Below are positions 17,407 through 29,937 of a stretch of 64,000 bases of DNA, one piece after another (within the stretch, counting starts at the first letter, position 1; every line of letters begins with the position of its first letter). Source of the DNA: Dyadobacter chenwenxiniae (GTDB lineage Bacteria; Bacteroidota; Bacteroidia; Cytophagales; Spirosomataceae). The position numbers were made by a program, and so were the translations under genes. Where the stretch lies: contig NZ_CP094997.1 in NCBI RefSeq assembly GCF_022869785.1, forward strand, positions 3,906,001 through 3,970,000, read 5' to 3'. Under the pieces are notes generated by a model. It searched no databases and was not told the origin of the DNA. It saw nothing but the letters and a program-made list of their open reading frames with translations.

Positions 17407-19725
17407 CTAAACTTGCGTCTCGTCGCGGGTTTCGGTAAGTTCTTCTGATTCAATGACCTCAGCGATTTCTGACGTGGCGCCACGAATCGGTTCGTCTTCG
17501 AAAAGGGACGTAGCCATCACCTGGTCGAGTGTTACATAGTAAAATGCTTCGTGCACATTCAGCGGCTCGGTTCCTTCTACGATCTCGCATTTGATGTAAT
17601 TACCGTCCTCCTGCATTTCGTAAGCATTTACATTGTCTTGCAGGCTGTAATATAAAATGTGAATGGCCTCCTGGCGCACACGCGGGTCCACGAGTTTGAA
17701 GAGTGATTCGATGCGTTTGTCGAAACTCCGCACCATTGCATCAGCACTTCCGCCATAAACAAGCGGATTGCCATTCTGATGGAAATAAAATATTCTTGAA
17801 TGTTCCAAAAAGTCGCCTACAAGCGATCTGACAGTGATATTCTCACTTAACCCAGCACGCTGGGGCCGGAGACAGCACATGCCGCGCACGATTAATTTGA
17901 TCGGAACGCCTGCCTGAGAGGCTTTATAAAGTTCGAGAATGGTCGTTCTGTCTTCCAGGGAGTTGATTTTGATACAAATCCCGCTCTTCAATCCTGCACG
18001 GGCATTTTCCGCTTCCTGCTGAATTAACTCAACCAACTTATCGCGCATATAACGCGGCGCAGTGATCAGGTTTTGGTATTCAGATGGAATTGAATGTCCG
18101 GTGATAACATTAAAAAACTCCGAAATGTCGTGCGTGTATTCTTCGTTGGAAGTCAGCAAACCTGTGTCTGTGTAAAGCCTCGAAGTCTCCTCATTATAAT
18201 TCCCGCTTGACAAATGGGCGTAACGCAACACCCGATTTCCCTCATTACGAACAATTAGCAGCAACTTCGTATGCGTTTTTAGCAAGCCAATTCCATATAT
18301 CACAAAGCAGCCTGCTTTTTGCAGTCGTTGTGCTTCGCGGATGTTATTTTCCTCGTCAAACCTAGCTTTCACCTCGAATAAAACCGCGACGTGCTTGCCA
18401 TTTTCAGCAGCATGCAAAAGCGCTTCGGTTACCCTTGAATTTTTCGCCAGCCTGTAAATCGTCAGTTTGATAGACAAAACCTTTGGATCTTCGGCAGCTT
18501 GTTCCAGCAACTGCAATACAGGCTCGAAATTGTTGTAAGGATGGTGCAGGAGGATATCTCGCTCGCGCATCACTTCAAAAATGTCGGGAATCCGCTCCCT
18601 GTCGAGTCCCAGCGGGGGCACAGGCGGATGGATTGCGGGAATCTGATCCTTGAATTCAGGATGCTTGATAATGCCCCAGAATGACGTGTAATCAATAAAA
18701 CCATCAATCGGAAAGACATTATAATCGTCAATTTCCCAACGTTTTTTTATCAGGCTCAGCAAGTCAGGATTGGTGTCATGCTCGATGGAAACCTGCACAA
18801 CGCGTCCCAAACGCCTGCTTTTTATCTTTTGCTTAATCTCATCAATGAAATCCGCCTCCACATCGTCGCTTTCTTCCAGAGAGAAATCGCCATTCCTGAT
18901 GATCCTGAAAAGATTTGTGGAAACAATGTCTACATTTCGGTAAAGCTTGTGAATGTAAGCCCTCACAATGTCCTCAATGGGTAAAAACAACAATTCCTCT
19001 TCCCGATCTATCACATAAAAACGAGGCAGGTTTAAAGGCAGCTGCACAAATGACAGCTTTCGATCTTCTTCTGCAGTCGTCCCTTTCACTTGTGTGATCA
19101 CACCCAGGATCAACACTTTGGCCAGCAAGACCGGAAATGCGTGGGTGTAGTCAAACAGCATGGGCGTCAGCATCGGATAAACCGTCCGCTCAAAGTATTC
19201 TTCAACGGCCGCCTTTTCGTCGTCATGGACATCGTCCAGCTTAATGATCTTAAAACCGTGCTGTTCAAACAGAGGCAAAAGCTGATTTTTATAGCAGTCA
19301 TTCTGCTTCCTTACAAACTCGTGCAATTCACGCATAAGCACTTTTCTGAAAGGAATTTCCCTCAGACCTGAGTAATCAAGCCGCTCTTTTCCGAAATCCA
19401 GATAATTATAGAGGCTGCCCACACGAATTGTAAAAAATTCGTCCAGGTTGGATGAAGTAATGGCTAGAAATTTCAGGCGGTCGAACAGATTTCGCTCTTC
19501 ATTGGTTGCCTGGTCCAGCACGCGGTCATTGAATTTCAGCCAACTAAGATCCCGGCTGATCAGATCGCTCTGCTGCACAAGTGTGTTGGCCTTCTCACTC
19601 GTCGGGCCAATAACTTTATTGTCTTCTGGAGAGACGTGGCCTTTGGTACTTTTAAAAAAAGCAAACAGGTTATTCAATCTGCCTTTTTTGCCGTTGCTAT
19701 ATATGGGATCGGTGGAGCCGGACAT
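17407..19725 (-). CDS. ppk1: Polyphosphate kinase 1
   Basis: Transfers the gamma phosphate of ATP onto inorganic polyphosphate reversibly. The 772-residue protein has the N-terminal signature LISRDLSWLKFNDRVLDQA, the SIKLTIYRLAKNSRV segment, and the autophosphorylated histidine in LLKTHTKLLLIVR (His485, counterpart of E. coli His435), followed by YAHLSSGNYNEET and a C-terminal region with GGSADAMVRSFDKRIESLF. An N-terminal extension of ~55 residues precedes the conserved start compared with E. coli, and an acidic tail closes the protein. No exopolyphosphatase gene is adjacent. It ends with zero spacing against the convergent murF-alr gene. Confidence 0.97.
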   Translation of the reverse strand: MSGSTDPIYSNGKKGRLNNLFAFFKSTKGHVSPEDNKVIGPTSEKANTLVQQSDLISRDLSWLKFNDRVLDQATNEERNLFDRLKFLAITSSNLDEFFTIRVGSLYNYLDFGKERLDYSGLREIPFRKVLMRELHEFVRKQNDCYKNQLLPLFEQHGFKIIKLDDVHDDEKAAVEEYFERTVYPMLTPMLFDYTHAFPVLLAKVLILGVITQVKGTTAEEDRKLSFVQLPLNLPRFYVIDREEELLFLPIEDIVRAYIHKLYRNVDIVSTNLFRIIRNGDFSLEESDDVEADFIDEIKQKIKSRRLGRVVQVSIEHDTNPDLLSLIKKRWEIDDYNVFPIDGFIDYTSFWGIIKHPEFKDQIPAIHPPVPPLGLDRERIPDIFEVMRERDILLHHPYNNFEPVLQLLEQAAEDPKVLSIKLTIYRLAKNSRVTEALLHAAENGKHVAVLFEVKARFDEENNIREAQRLQKAGCFVIYGIGLLKTHTKLLLIVRNEGNRVLRYAHLSSGNYNEETSRLYTDTGLLTSNEEYTHDISEFFNVITGHSIPSEYQNLITAPRYMRDKLVELIQQEAENARAGLKSGICIKINSLEDRTTILELYKASQAGVPIKLIVRGMCCLRPQRAGLSENITVRSLVGDFLEHSRIFYFHQNGNPLVYGGSADAMVRSFDKRIESLFKLVDPRVRQEAIHILYYSLQDNVNAYEMQEDGNYIKCEIVEGTEPLNVHEAFYYVTLDQVMATSLFEDEPIRGATSEIAEVIESEELTETRDETQV

Positions 19726-19827
19726 ATTTTATTCTTTAAGGGTTGTGTTTGCGAATAGCAATAAAAATTTAACGAATCTAAGTATCTAATGTTTCTGCCA
19801 ACATGAACTTTCTGTTAAATTTCAGTC

Positions 19828-19872
19828 AAAAAAACAAAAACGGATGACTGCAGTTGACAGCCATCCGTTTCC
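19828..19872 (-). terminator. Rho-independent terminator of gyrB
   Basis: A stem AACGGATG...CATCCGTT with a small internal bulge (19839-19868) is followed, on the minus strand, by a T-rich run (TTTGTTTTTTT). It lies between the gyrB stop and ppk1. Confidence 0.8.
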
Positions 19873-19894
19873 AAAACTTATCGGGAGTCAAGTG

Positions 19895-21895
<2,001 letters not shown>

Positions 21896-21904
21896 TTAAG
21901 CCCG

Positions 21905-21912
21905 TAAAGATA
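21905..21912 (-). promoter_or_regulatory. Candidate -7 element upstream of gyrB
   Basis: On the minus strand the sequence reads TATCTTTA, seven of eight positions of TAnnTTTG, about 55 bases before the chosen gyrB start. A matching -33 element is not clear. Confidence 0.35.
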
Positions 21913-21967
21913 CGATTTTTTTACCGTCTAACCTAGCGGAAAAAACATTGGGATAACATCAGAAAGA

Positions 21968-23677
21968 CTATTTCAGGCTATATTGGGAGCCAGATACAAA
22001 AAGGGATTTATCTAATTTGTAAAACACCTTTTCCCCGCGGTTACTTACGTCCAAAATACCCATGTCATAGGTTCCCGGAACGAGGTCATCCTGCCTGAAA
22101 AGTGTATTGAAGCCGGTTTTGTAATAATGTCCTTTTGTGAGAATTTCCTTGCGCGCATCTACCTTCGGATTGGCATTCATGAGATGGATAACGCCTGTTT
22201 TCTGATCCCTCAAAACCATAAACCGGTCGCCTGCCAGTCCCTTTCTTTCGGGGAGCGCATTGCTGGCGACAAAGTAATAGGTAAGATGCTCAACGCCGTC
22301 CCGGATCATCCGTTCCAGCTTCCAGTCTTCCACATAAAGCTGGTAATCCCTGGCTGCTTTGCCGTTCGCATTTAACATCGAATCCAGCTGGTTCCGCTCT
22401 ACAATGGGTTTTGGTAAATGAAAAAATCCTTTTTCATAGCCTGGGATCAGGTAAAAGCTTCCGTTTCTGATGATTGTCTTTTCAACCGAAAACATATTGC
22501 GGTTCGTTTTCCAATTGTAAACATCGGCCAGATAGGTCGTTCTTTTGATCGCGACGGTTCCGGTAAATTTGTAGTAAGAATAAACGCAGTAGAAAATGCT
22601 TAGTGCGGTAATGCTGTAAAAAACGGCTTTTCTGCGAAAAATGGAAGTATAGTCCAGCAGCAGAATGTAGAAGATAACAGTGGACAGCGACGCATATATC
22701 TGAAACCGGCTTGCAATTGTGCTGCCCGCCCAGGAGCGGAAAAGTGCGATCACCGTGCTCGTTATAAAGATGAATGCGAACAAGGTAAGCAACTCGACCG
22801 TTCCGGGCTTAATGTTTACCGGTTTGTTGAAATATATCGCCGCCACACGCCAGACGATGTAAACCATAAATGCAATGATTATCGCTCCCCAAACCGCCGA
22901 GAAAAACACCGGAAAAGCCCAGAGTGACATTGCCGAACCAATAAAGCCGAAAAGGGAAGAGAAAAACACAACCAGGTCCTTCGGCAAGTTAACAGCCTGA
23001 CCCGACTCGTAACCGGCCAGATAAATGACCAGACACAGGATCATGAATACCCCGGAAATAATAGCCCTTTTAAAGTCCCTGAAACAGAGAAAGTAAAATA
23101 TGATCGCCGGGAAGGACAAAATACCGTTACCATGCGTGAAAGTGGCCAGAAAACAGCAAAGCATAGCTCCATAAAGCGCCAGATTGGTCCGTCGCGAAGC
23201 CAGAATGATAGCGGTTACGGTAAACGCCGTCAGAAACGAATGCTGCATCCCGTTCAATGCCCAGCCCGAGACGTCGTAGTAAAGCGGCTGAAAATACAGA
23301 AATGCGGCAGGAATGAAATAATAGAGCGGCAGCCGGGTCTTTTTGTATTGAAGATAAATGAAATAGAAAATGTAAGTAATGTTGATGGAAACCAGCGTGA
23401 TATAAAACCGGAAATTGAGATGACCGGTCAAGGTGTACTCAATCAGGGAAATCAGACGGGGAACAACCGCTTTATGGTCGTTGAATGTGCGGAAAAGTTC
23501 GGTAATGAGCCCGGAAACCCCAAGCCCGCCCTGCGAAACAACCTCAATGAACTGGATTAATAGAAAATCGTCCTGATACGGAAAATTGACGGAGTAATAG
23601 TAGTTGTAAAATAAGTATACAAGAATGACCAAGCATATAACGATACCCGAGAGAAATCGTAACTTCATATTAAGCAA
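21968..23677 (-). CDS. Multi-spanning membrane protein, GT-C-like, function unknown
   Basis: A 569-residue protein with roughly ten to eleven hydrophobic segments in the first ~400 residues and a ~170-residue soluble C-terminal domain. An early extracytoplasmic loop carries PYQDDF and then FNDHKAVVPRL, a layout reminiscent of GT-C glycosyltransferases (acidic residues after the first helix), but no family motif is firm enough for a name. Aromatic residues are very frequent (YLFYNYYYSV, YIFYFIYLQY). The start could be Met1 or Met4. It lies downstream of the glycosidase gene on the same strand, past a terminator, and upstream of gyrB. Confidence 0.75.
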   Translation of the reverse strand: MLNMKLRFLSGIVICLVILVYLFYNYYYSVNFPYQDDFLLIQFIEVVSQGGLGVSGLITELFRTFNDHKAVVPRLISLIEYTLTGHLNFRFYITLVSINITYIFYFIYLQYKKTRLPLYYFIPAAFLYFQPLYYDVSGWALNGMQHSFLTAFTVTAIILASRRTNLALYGAMLCCFLATFTHGNGILSFPAIIFYFLCFRDFKRAIISGVFMILCLVIYLAGYESGQAVNLPKDLVVFFSSLFGFIGSAMSLWAFPVFFSAVWGAIIIAFMVYIVWRVAAIYFNKPVNIKPGTVELLTLFAFIFITSTVIALFRSWAGSTIASRFQIYASLSTVIFYILLLDYTSIFRRKAVFYSITALSIFYCVYSYYKFTGTVAIKRTTYLADVYNWKTNRNMFSVEKTIIRNGSFYLIPGYEKGFFHLPKPIVERNQLDSMLNANGKAARDYQLYVEDWKLERMIRDGVEHLTYYFVASNALPERKGLAGDRFMVLRDQKTGVIHLMNANPKVDARKEILTKGHYYKTGFNTLFRQDDLVPGTYDMGILDVSNRGEKVFYKLDKSLFVSGSQYSLK

Positions 23678-23815
23678 AAGTAGTTTGAATTGATTGCCCG
23701 GGCTTATCCTTTAACCCAGCATTTACTGATTCAAAACTAAACCTTTAAAACCGGATTTATAAATTTAGCCTGCTTTTTTACGCATCGGCAAATCTGGTTT
23801 GCTATAAGCTGCTAC

Positions 23816-23850
23816 ACAAAAAAGGAGCGAAGTTGATCTCCGCTCCTTTT
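23816..23850 (-). terminator. Terminator of the glycosidase gene
   Basis: A 9-bp stem AAAGGAGCG/CGCTCCTTT (23821-23829 with 23841-23849) is followed on the minus strand by a run of T. It sits 23 bases past the gene's stop. Confidence 0.8.
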
Positions 23851-23872
23851 GATAAATAATCTGTCTCTTTCT

Positions 23873-26432
23873 TTAATTCACAACAACTTTGTGCCTGACC
23901 TGCGTAGCGCCGTAGCCGACATTAAGAACGTATAAACCGGGCGTAAGTTTTGCTTTTGCTCTTACTGTCAGCTTGTCCGGCCCGTCCTGTTCAGTCATTA
24001 CGGGTACATTCCTTCCTGTAATGTCGTTAAGCGTGATTTTTGGTGCTGTGCCGGTGTATTGCAATGAGATAATGCCTGCGGTTACCGGATTTGGATACAA
24101 TGTAACCCTATCCAATGTTTCAAATCCGGCGGAAATGATTTTTGAATAAGCAAATGTGTTATCCTGATCCACCATTTTCAGGCGGTAGAGGTTTTCACCG
24201 GATAATGGATGTGGGTGGATAAAGTTGTAGGTTTTTAAAACCTTACCTTCCGAGAAAGCGGCCACCTCTCCTATTTTTGTCCACTGTTTTCCGTCAACGC
24301 CATGTTGTATTTCAAAATGGTCGCTGTTCGTTTCTTCGGAGGTCTGCCAGTCGAGCGACACCGCATTTTCCTGTTTCTTGCCGCTGAAATTTACCAATGT
24401 TACCGGCAGCTGCCCCGCATTGTGCGCAGAAATATAGAATGTTGAAAATCCATTCACATCAAACCGGATCCTCCATAAATTCAAGGTTGCATCCCATTGA
24501 ATGTCATTGTCGTTCGGGTCAATGGTCACGTCCGGGTTCCCGGCGGTCATATCGCCGCGCCACTGCAGAATGCGAAGATTAGCCTTGCTGGCATTATCTG
24601 AGCTGTTTTTGGGCAATGACTCCGAACTTACTGCATTGAATGCGTTAAGCTCGTCCTGGCTCACATATAAGGTAACATTAGCGTTGCCCGGATTCGTACC
24701 ACCCGGAACCAGCTTGAAGTGACGCTGTACAAGCGGCTGGTCGCCGTGAACGGTCACCTGCGGGTCCACGGTCACGGTGGCCGTAAATTTATCATTTCCA
24801 TTGGTTAACCCATTACCCTTCACCGTTCCGATCAGCTTACAACCGGAACCGGTTAAATGAAAGTATTTACCGTCTGGAATGATGGAGGCTGATTGCTGGC
24901 CATTTGAAGCCAGTGACAAATCTTTGTACGAACAGCCCGGCTGAACCACATTGTTCTGCATTACAAAGCTGACAGGCTTGCCTCCTCCGTTATCAAATGT
25001 GCTTCTCCATTTCTTGTAAGCTTCGCAGTCGTTCGCGTAGCTGTCGCGCTGGGTGTAGCAACCGTCGTTATCGATCATGCTGGAAAGTGTAAAGTTATCG
25101 GAACTGGTCGCGGTCGGCGTGGTAACGGTTTTGTCTTTCACCCACTGCGAGGTCAGCGATTTCAGCGTATTCACCGCTTCCGGGTTTTTCAGCAAATTTT
25201 CGAAATAAAACAGGGTCACGATCTGGGCTCCGTGCGTATAGCTTTCTGTTGTCAGGTTGACGATCGACTGTGTGCCTGTAACGTAAGCAGCTTCATTTAC
25301 ATAGATTTTGCCGGGCAGATTGGACCGCAACAGGTCAATGGCAAAACGGTGATCATAAAATATGTCATCATTGATTTTTACCCCATCCAGGTCCGCACCG
25401 ATTTCATTGAATGCGAGCGTACCGCGTGACCGGGAAAGCTTATCGTAAACGGACCCGTGGTGTGCCAGCACTTTGATATTGGGATCAATGCCTTTAACCG
25501 TGTTTTTGAAAAGGTTATTGGCTTCCTTCAAGACCAGCGTCCGGAATGCAAACCAATCCGTTCCGTCCGGGCCGGTAAATGTAGTGTTTGAAGGTCTTTT
25601 AGGGCCTACACTGTTAAACGATGCGTGATTGGTGCCCCATGCTGAGTTCAGATATTCAATATGTCCATACTTGCCTTTGAGCCAGTTTCTGTAAGCATTG
25701 GTCATGGGCTGCGAGTAGTCAGTTAATGCGGCGCCCATGTCCAACGGCTGCTCATAATGGTATTTTGTAGAGCCCATTTCGAATTCACCCTCGCCCTGGC
25801 GAGAATATATCAAGCTCACGTACAGCAGGTTATTTTGATCCTGCACATACTTATAGCGCTGAATCACCTTTTGTGTAAATGCCGTGATCCGGTCACGCGT
25901 AGATTGCGCAGCCAGCGAGGTCATTACAAACTGGAGGTTGATGTTGGGCCGGATAGGGCCGCCTTGTTTTTGAAAAACAGCTTCCTGACCATCGTAGTTG
26001 GCCACCATTACGCGGTCTTCCTTTTTCCAGCCATCACCGGTGTCAACCCCGTAACGGTCAGAAATCCCGTTGGTGACGTCATCCCCTGTGCTGACAGCAA
26101 TATTGATTGCGACTTTCATCCCCAAGCGAGGTCGCCAGGTTGATCTGGTCATCATACTGTTTCCAGACGTTATAGTTTTGTCCGTTCTCCGATTTCAGGA
26201 TCCGGGAAATCTTGCCTTCAATGGTTCCCCATTGTATCGTAAGGGCCACCGCATTGCAGCCAACGTCCTTGGCTGCCTGTATTGTTGTCAAGGATGGGCT
26301 GTCGTTTTCATTAACCAAGGAAACTGCGAAATAGCGAGGTTGCTGTGCCGACGAAACGAGTGGGATAAGGAATAGGGAAAAAGAAAAGAATAGTGAGCTA
26401 ATCTGCCAATTTACGAATATACGTTTTTTCAT
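23873..26432 (-). pseudogene. Secreted GH42-like glycoside hydrolase with T9SS sorting domain, frameshifted
   Basis: Two overlapping frames form one protein. The first (26432 down) starts with a signal peptide ending SSAQQ and the first barrel strand (AKDVGCNAVALTIQWG). It shifts frame at a 4-G run (26120-26123 on the plus strand): removing one G joins INLATSLG to MKVAINIAVSTGDD. The rest contains GH42/clan A-like features (FRTLVLKEANN, WLKGKYGHIEYLNSAWGT), a cysteine-bearing middle part, and a C-terminal T9SS-type domain (VTLYPNPV ... GLYVLNVGYG ... HKVVVN). The intact product would be ~850 residues, exported and anchored or released at the surface. It could be a true pseudogene, a phase-variable gene or a sequencing error. 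Enzyme specificity is unknown. Confidence 0.75.
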
Positions 26433-26660
26433 ATTTTACAATCACCTACCAGTTACAAATTATTCGATCCGTAAATATAAATAATTCTACTATACGGCTA
26501 TATCTTTTTTATTTTTTCGCATTTTTCGGAAAAAATAATACTATATCAACATTTAAATGAATAATAGGGCGGTTTGATTGACTAATCGGCGAATAAAAGA
26601 CTGTGAGCGCAATAATGTATTTTTTTACGCAGCGGGTCCGGCTAAGGATTCGGACATAAA

Positions 26661-26700
26661 AAAAAGGATATTTTCTGGGTCAGAAAATATCCTTTTGGCA
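26661..26700 (-). terminator. Strong terminator of the SGNH/PVC-type gene
   Basis: A perfect 16-bp stem (26662-26677 with 26681-26696) with a 3-base loop is followed on the minus strand by a run of T. It ends the ThuA/heme-binding gene pair and isolates the glycosidase gene. The remaining 26433-26660 stretch is AT-rich and shows no gene. Confidence 0.85.
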
Positions 26701-26717
26701 TTGTATCCAGACTGGTT

Positions 26718-29700
26718 TTACATCTTTTCCAGCGGGTGTTCTTTCAGCAATTGTTCCGGCGAATAGAAGTCCTTCTTGCTCTCAGTAGCCGCCCGGACCT
26801 GTTTGACTTTGTCCGGCATAATCGCCGCACCCTTATTCCCAAACGAATTACGGACATACGTTAAAACTGCCGCCATTTCCTCATCGTTAAGCAATCCGGC
26901 AAACGGCGTCATCGGCACTTGCCCCGGATATTTCTGGCCATTAACCTCGATGGGCCCTAATAAACCTTTCAAAGCCAGCTTAATTAGCCTTTCATCATTG
27001 CCCAGCACCCATTTTGTGCCGGTAAGCGGAGGAAAGCCGGAGGCTGTAAGTCCCTTTCCATCGGGCTGATGGCACGTTGCACAATAACCTTCTTTGGCAT
27101 AAATGGTTTTCCCCAAAGTATAAAGTTCAAGTGCTTTACCTTTCAGCTCCGATTGCGTCACTTCCTGCTTTTCCTTCTTCATATTTTGCCCGTTAAGATG
27201 CGCCAGGGCTCCTTCGTAAGCGTGAATCGTCCAATCGTCCAAAGGCAATTTTTTCGCCTCGGCGAGTACCGCAAGGCCTTTTTCCTTTTCAATCCACGAA
27301 GCTGCGACGATAGCAACAAGCCTTACACGGCTATTTTCATCGCGCGCAGCCTGCATCAGCAACTCAGCCTGGTCCGGCACCTGGTGGCCTGTATAACGCA
27401 CGACTTGTACCGCTGCGGCGCGTGCATGATAATCTTTTGCTTTCAAAACCTGCTTCAACAGCTTTTGATCTACCTTATCCAGCCCCCAGCTCACCCACAA
27501 AGCTTCCAGCAAATGATGTTCGTACCGCGGATCTTTCTTATCCAATGCAGCAGTCCAAGCAGTTATTTTAGGCAAAACCTGTGATGCATCACGTCCGCGT
27601 AATTCACGCCTCGTACGATAACGCGTGCGATATTCCGGTAATTTCAGGTTTTCAAGCAGTTCATCAATGCTGGCATCCGCAACCTTGGCCGGTTTAACCA
27701 AGGGTCTCGAAGGATATGTTACGCGGTAAACGCGGCCGTGCGAATGATCTCGCAAGGGATCACGGGCGTTGTGCTGCATGTGCCCGATAAGGATGTTATG
27801 CCAGTCGATCAGGTAAAGCGAGCCATCCGGCGCAAACTCCATGTCTACCGGACGGAAGTTACGGTCTTCGCTCACGATGAGGTCCGTACGGTGCGTGCTT
27901 TTGTAGCCGGTGCCGTCATCTTTCAATGTGTGTTCCTTGGTTCCGAGGAAACCAATGGTATTATTGATTAAAAAATCACCCTGCAATTCATCCGGAAAAT
28001 GGCGGCTCGAAACGAATTCGAGTCCCGAAGTCGGCCTTACCCGATGCTTTTCTTCGATGAGCTGGACCGATTTATGGCTGGCTTCTCCATAGCGTGGCAA
28101 GATGGAGCCCGGCATCATCCAGCGCACATCGGGACTGGAAGTTTCGGCAAAAAATGGCTGTCCCCAGTCGTCAAATGCAATTCCCCAAGGATTAGGGATA
28201 GAAAGCTGTGCAGTGCGCTCCAACTTTTTAAGTTGCGGTGCGTATCTGTAAAAACCACCATTCGTAGCGCGAACCGGGCCATAAGAAGTCTCCACATTGG
28301 TATGCAAAAACACCCCTTCACCCGAATAAATCGCACCCGATGGGTCCACCGTAAATGCGTGGCTGTTGTGGTGCGTGTCATGATCGTCGAAACCGCTCAG
28401 CAGGATCTCACTTTTATCTGCTTTATCATCGCCGTTGGTGTCTGCGAAAAATTTCAGGTTTGTTCCTTGCGAAACATAAACGCCTTCTGGGGCAATTTCA
28501 AAGCCAAGCGGCAAATGCAGTCCGTCTGCAAAAACAGTTTGCTTATCTGCTTTTCCGTCACCATTGGTATCTTCCAGGATAATAATCTTATCATTTGGCT
28601 TGCTGTCCCCGGGCTTGTAGTGCGGATAACTTGGCATCGTCGCGATCCAAAGGCGGCCTTTGTTGTCGAAGGACATTTGCATTGGTTTTGCCAGATCAAG
28701 AAATTCCTCTTCGGATGCAAAAAGCTCAATTTTATAGCCTTCCGGCACTTTCAGCTTGGCTAGCGCGTCTTTCCCATACAAATATTCGAGACTTCCGTTC
28801 TTTTCAGGATTGAAGTTGGTTTTAACGGGAGGCAGTGGTTTGGTGTTTTTGTCGGCAGCGGCAAGGTCCGTTTTCTGGCCTTTCGATGCAGCCAGCCAGA
28901 TCGCCTTGTCCCGAATGTCGGTCATCTCCCTGATTTTTTCGATCTCGGCAGGATAATTATCCGGTCCGAAAGGATTATAACGACGGCCATAAACGTGCAC
29001 ACCGTTTGGAATTTTATAATCGTTGTGCCACATCCAGTTTTTCTCATCCACCGCATCCTTAACCAACTTCCGGTTCGCTTCCGCTTTTGGCGATGCTTTG
29101 CCAAAAACCTGATCAGCAAGCAACAAACCCAGTTTTTTGTAGCCAGCCTCATTGAACTGTGACCCATCAATGGTCAGATCGTCTTTGCTTTCGGCATACC
29201 ATTGTTTTGAAGGCGTGAATGCGTCAACAAAAAGCACATTGTTTTTCTCCGCAATCTCTCTCATTCCCTTTGTGTAAAGCGCAAGGTTTTCGTTTTCCTT
29301 TTTGCCATTAGGAAGGTCGAATTTGGCCGAAAGGTCCTCGAACGCAATCGGCGAAACAATGGCCAGTTGCGGCGCAGTGGCACCATTATATTTCTGGCTC
29401 AATGTATGTTTGATAAATGCATCGAGTTCCGCTTTGTAGTTTTCAAGACCCTCTTTTCCTTGAAATGACTCATTGTAACCAAAAAAAGCAATGATAACGT
29501 CTGTTTTCAAACGCGTTAGCCACTGGTCCGGCGTGTCGAAATGCCCTTCACTTTGCGATGGGTTGGCCAGCTCAGTCTGGAATTTTTCTGCTCCCGGAAA
29601 CGCCCAGGGTGAATTGCGGCTTGCGTGCGGCCGGAAACCCGGCGTGTCGCCCCCGTCGCACATATTACGGATATAGAGCATGTCCTCGGGATAGCGAACC

Positions 29701-29891
29701 TGCAATTCCGTCTCAAAATTGTCGTAGTTCATCATTCTGGAACCCAGATTGTTTCCCAGCAAAACAATGCGGGAGCCTTTCTTGATGGGGATGGATGCAG
29801 ATTGATTGAATTTAAAAGCACTGAAGGCGATAATGATCAGTCCGAATACTACAAGCGATATGTGTATACTGGTTTTTCTGGGTTTAGACAT
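26718..29891 (-). CDS. PVC-type heme-binding protein: SGNH hydrolase, beta-propeller, HEAT repeats, cytochrome c
   Basis: A 1057-residue exported protein with an N-terminal hydrophobic anchor (~10-27). Domains in order: an SGNH/GDSL hydrolase-like region (~36-270; GSRIVLLGNNLGSR, FGYNES, DGSQFNEAGY), a sugar-dehydrogenase-like beta-propeller (~370-720) with calcium-like DTNGDGKADK loops, HEAT-like helices (~730-880), and cytochrome c with CATCH at 937-941 and a later methionine (VPMTPF) as likely axial ligand. The family suggests oxidation of a sugar or polyol at the envelope with electrons passed to the heme. The substrate is unknown. It follows the ThuA gene after 46 bases and is probably cotranscribed. 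Confidence 0.9.
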   Translation of the reverse strand: MSKPRKTSIHISLVVFGLIIIAFSAFKFNQSASIPIKKGSRIVLLGNNLGSRMMNYDNFETELQVRYPEDMLYIRNMCDGGDTPGFRPHASRNSPWAFPGAEKFQTELANPSQSEGHFDTPDQWLTRLKTDVIIAFFGYNESFQGKEGLENYKAELDAFIKHTLSQKYNGATAPQLAIVSPIAFEDLSAKFDLPNGKKENENLALYTKGMREIAEKNNVLFVDAFTPSKQWYAESKDDLTIDGSQFNEAGYKKLGLLLADQVFGKASPKAEANRKLVKDAVDEKNWMWHNDYKIPNGVHVYGRRYNPFGPDNYPAEIEKIREMTDIRDKAIWLAASKGQKTDLAAADKNTKPLPPVKTNFNPEKNGSLEYLYGKDALAKLKVPEGYKIELFASEEEFLDLAKPMQMSFDNKGRLWIATMPSYPHYKPGDSKPNDKIIILEDTNGDGKADKQTVFADGLHLPLGFEIAPEGVYVSQGTNLKFFADTNGDDKADKSEILLSGFDDHDTHHNSHAFTVDPSGAIYSGEGVFLHTNVETSYGPVRATNGGFYRYAPQLKKLERTAQLSIPNPWGIAFDDWGQPFFAETSSPDVRWMMPGSILPRYGEASHKSVQLIEEKHRVRPTSGLEFVSSRHFPDELQGDFLINNTIGFLGTKEHTLKDDGTGYKSTHRTDLIVSEDRNFRPVDMEFAPDGSLYLIDWHNILIGHMQHNARDPLRDHSHGRVYRVTYPSRPLVKPAKVADASIDELLENLKLPEYRTRYRTRRELRGRDASQVLPKITAWTAALDKKDPRYEHHLLEALWVSWGLDKVDQKLLKQVLKAKDYHARAAAVQVVRYTGHQVPDQAELLMQAARDENSRVRLVAIVAASWIEKEKGLAVLAEAKKLPLDDWTIHAYEGALAHLNGQNMKKEKQEVTQSELKGKALELYTLGKTIYAKEGYCATCHQPDGKGLTASGFPPLTGTKWVLGNDERLIKLALKGLLGPIEVNGQKYPGQVPMTPFAGLLNDEEMAAVLTYVRNSFGNKGAAIMPDKVKQVRAATESKKDFYSPEQLLKEHPLEKM

Positions 29892-29937
29892 TTCGGTTGT
29901 TAAACTTTAAGTGGGGATTCAGGATATATTTTTTCAA

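Noticed and set aside
27999..28763. 254-residue ORF antisense to the SGNH/cytochrome gene
   Set aside because: Shadow of a well-supported gene, with no protein-like features.
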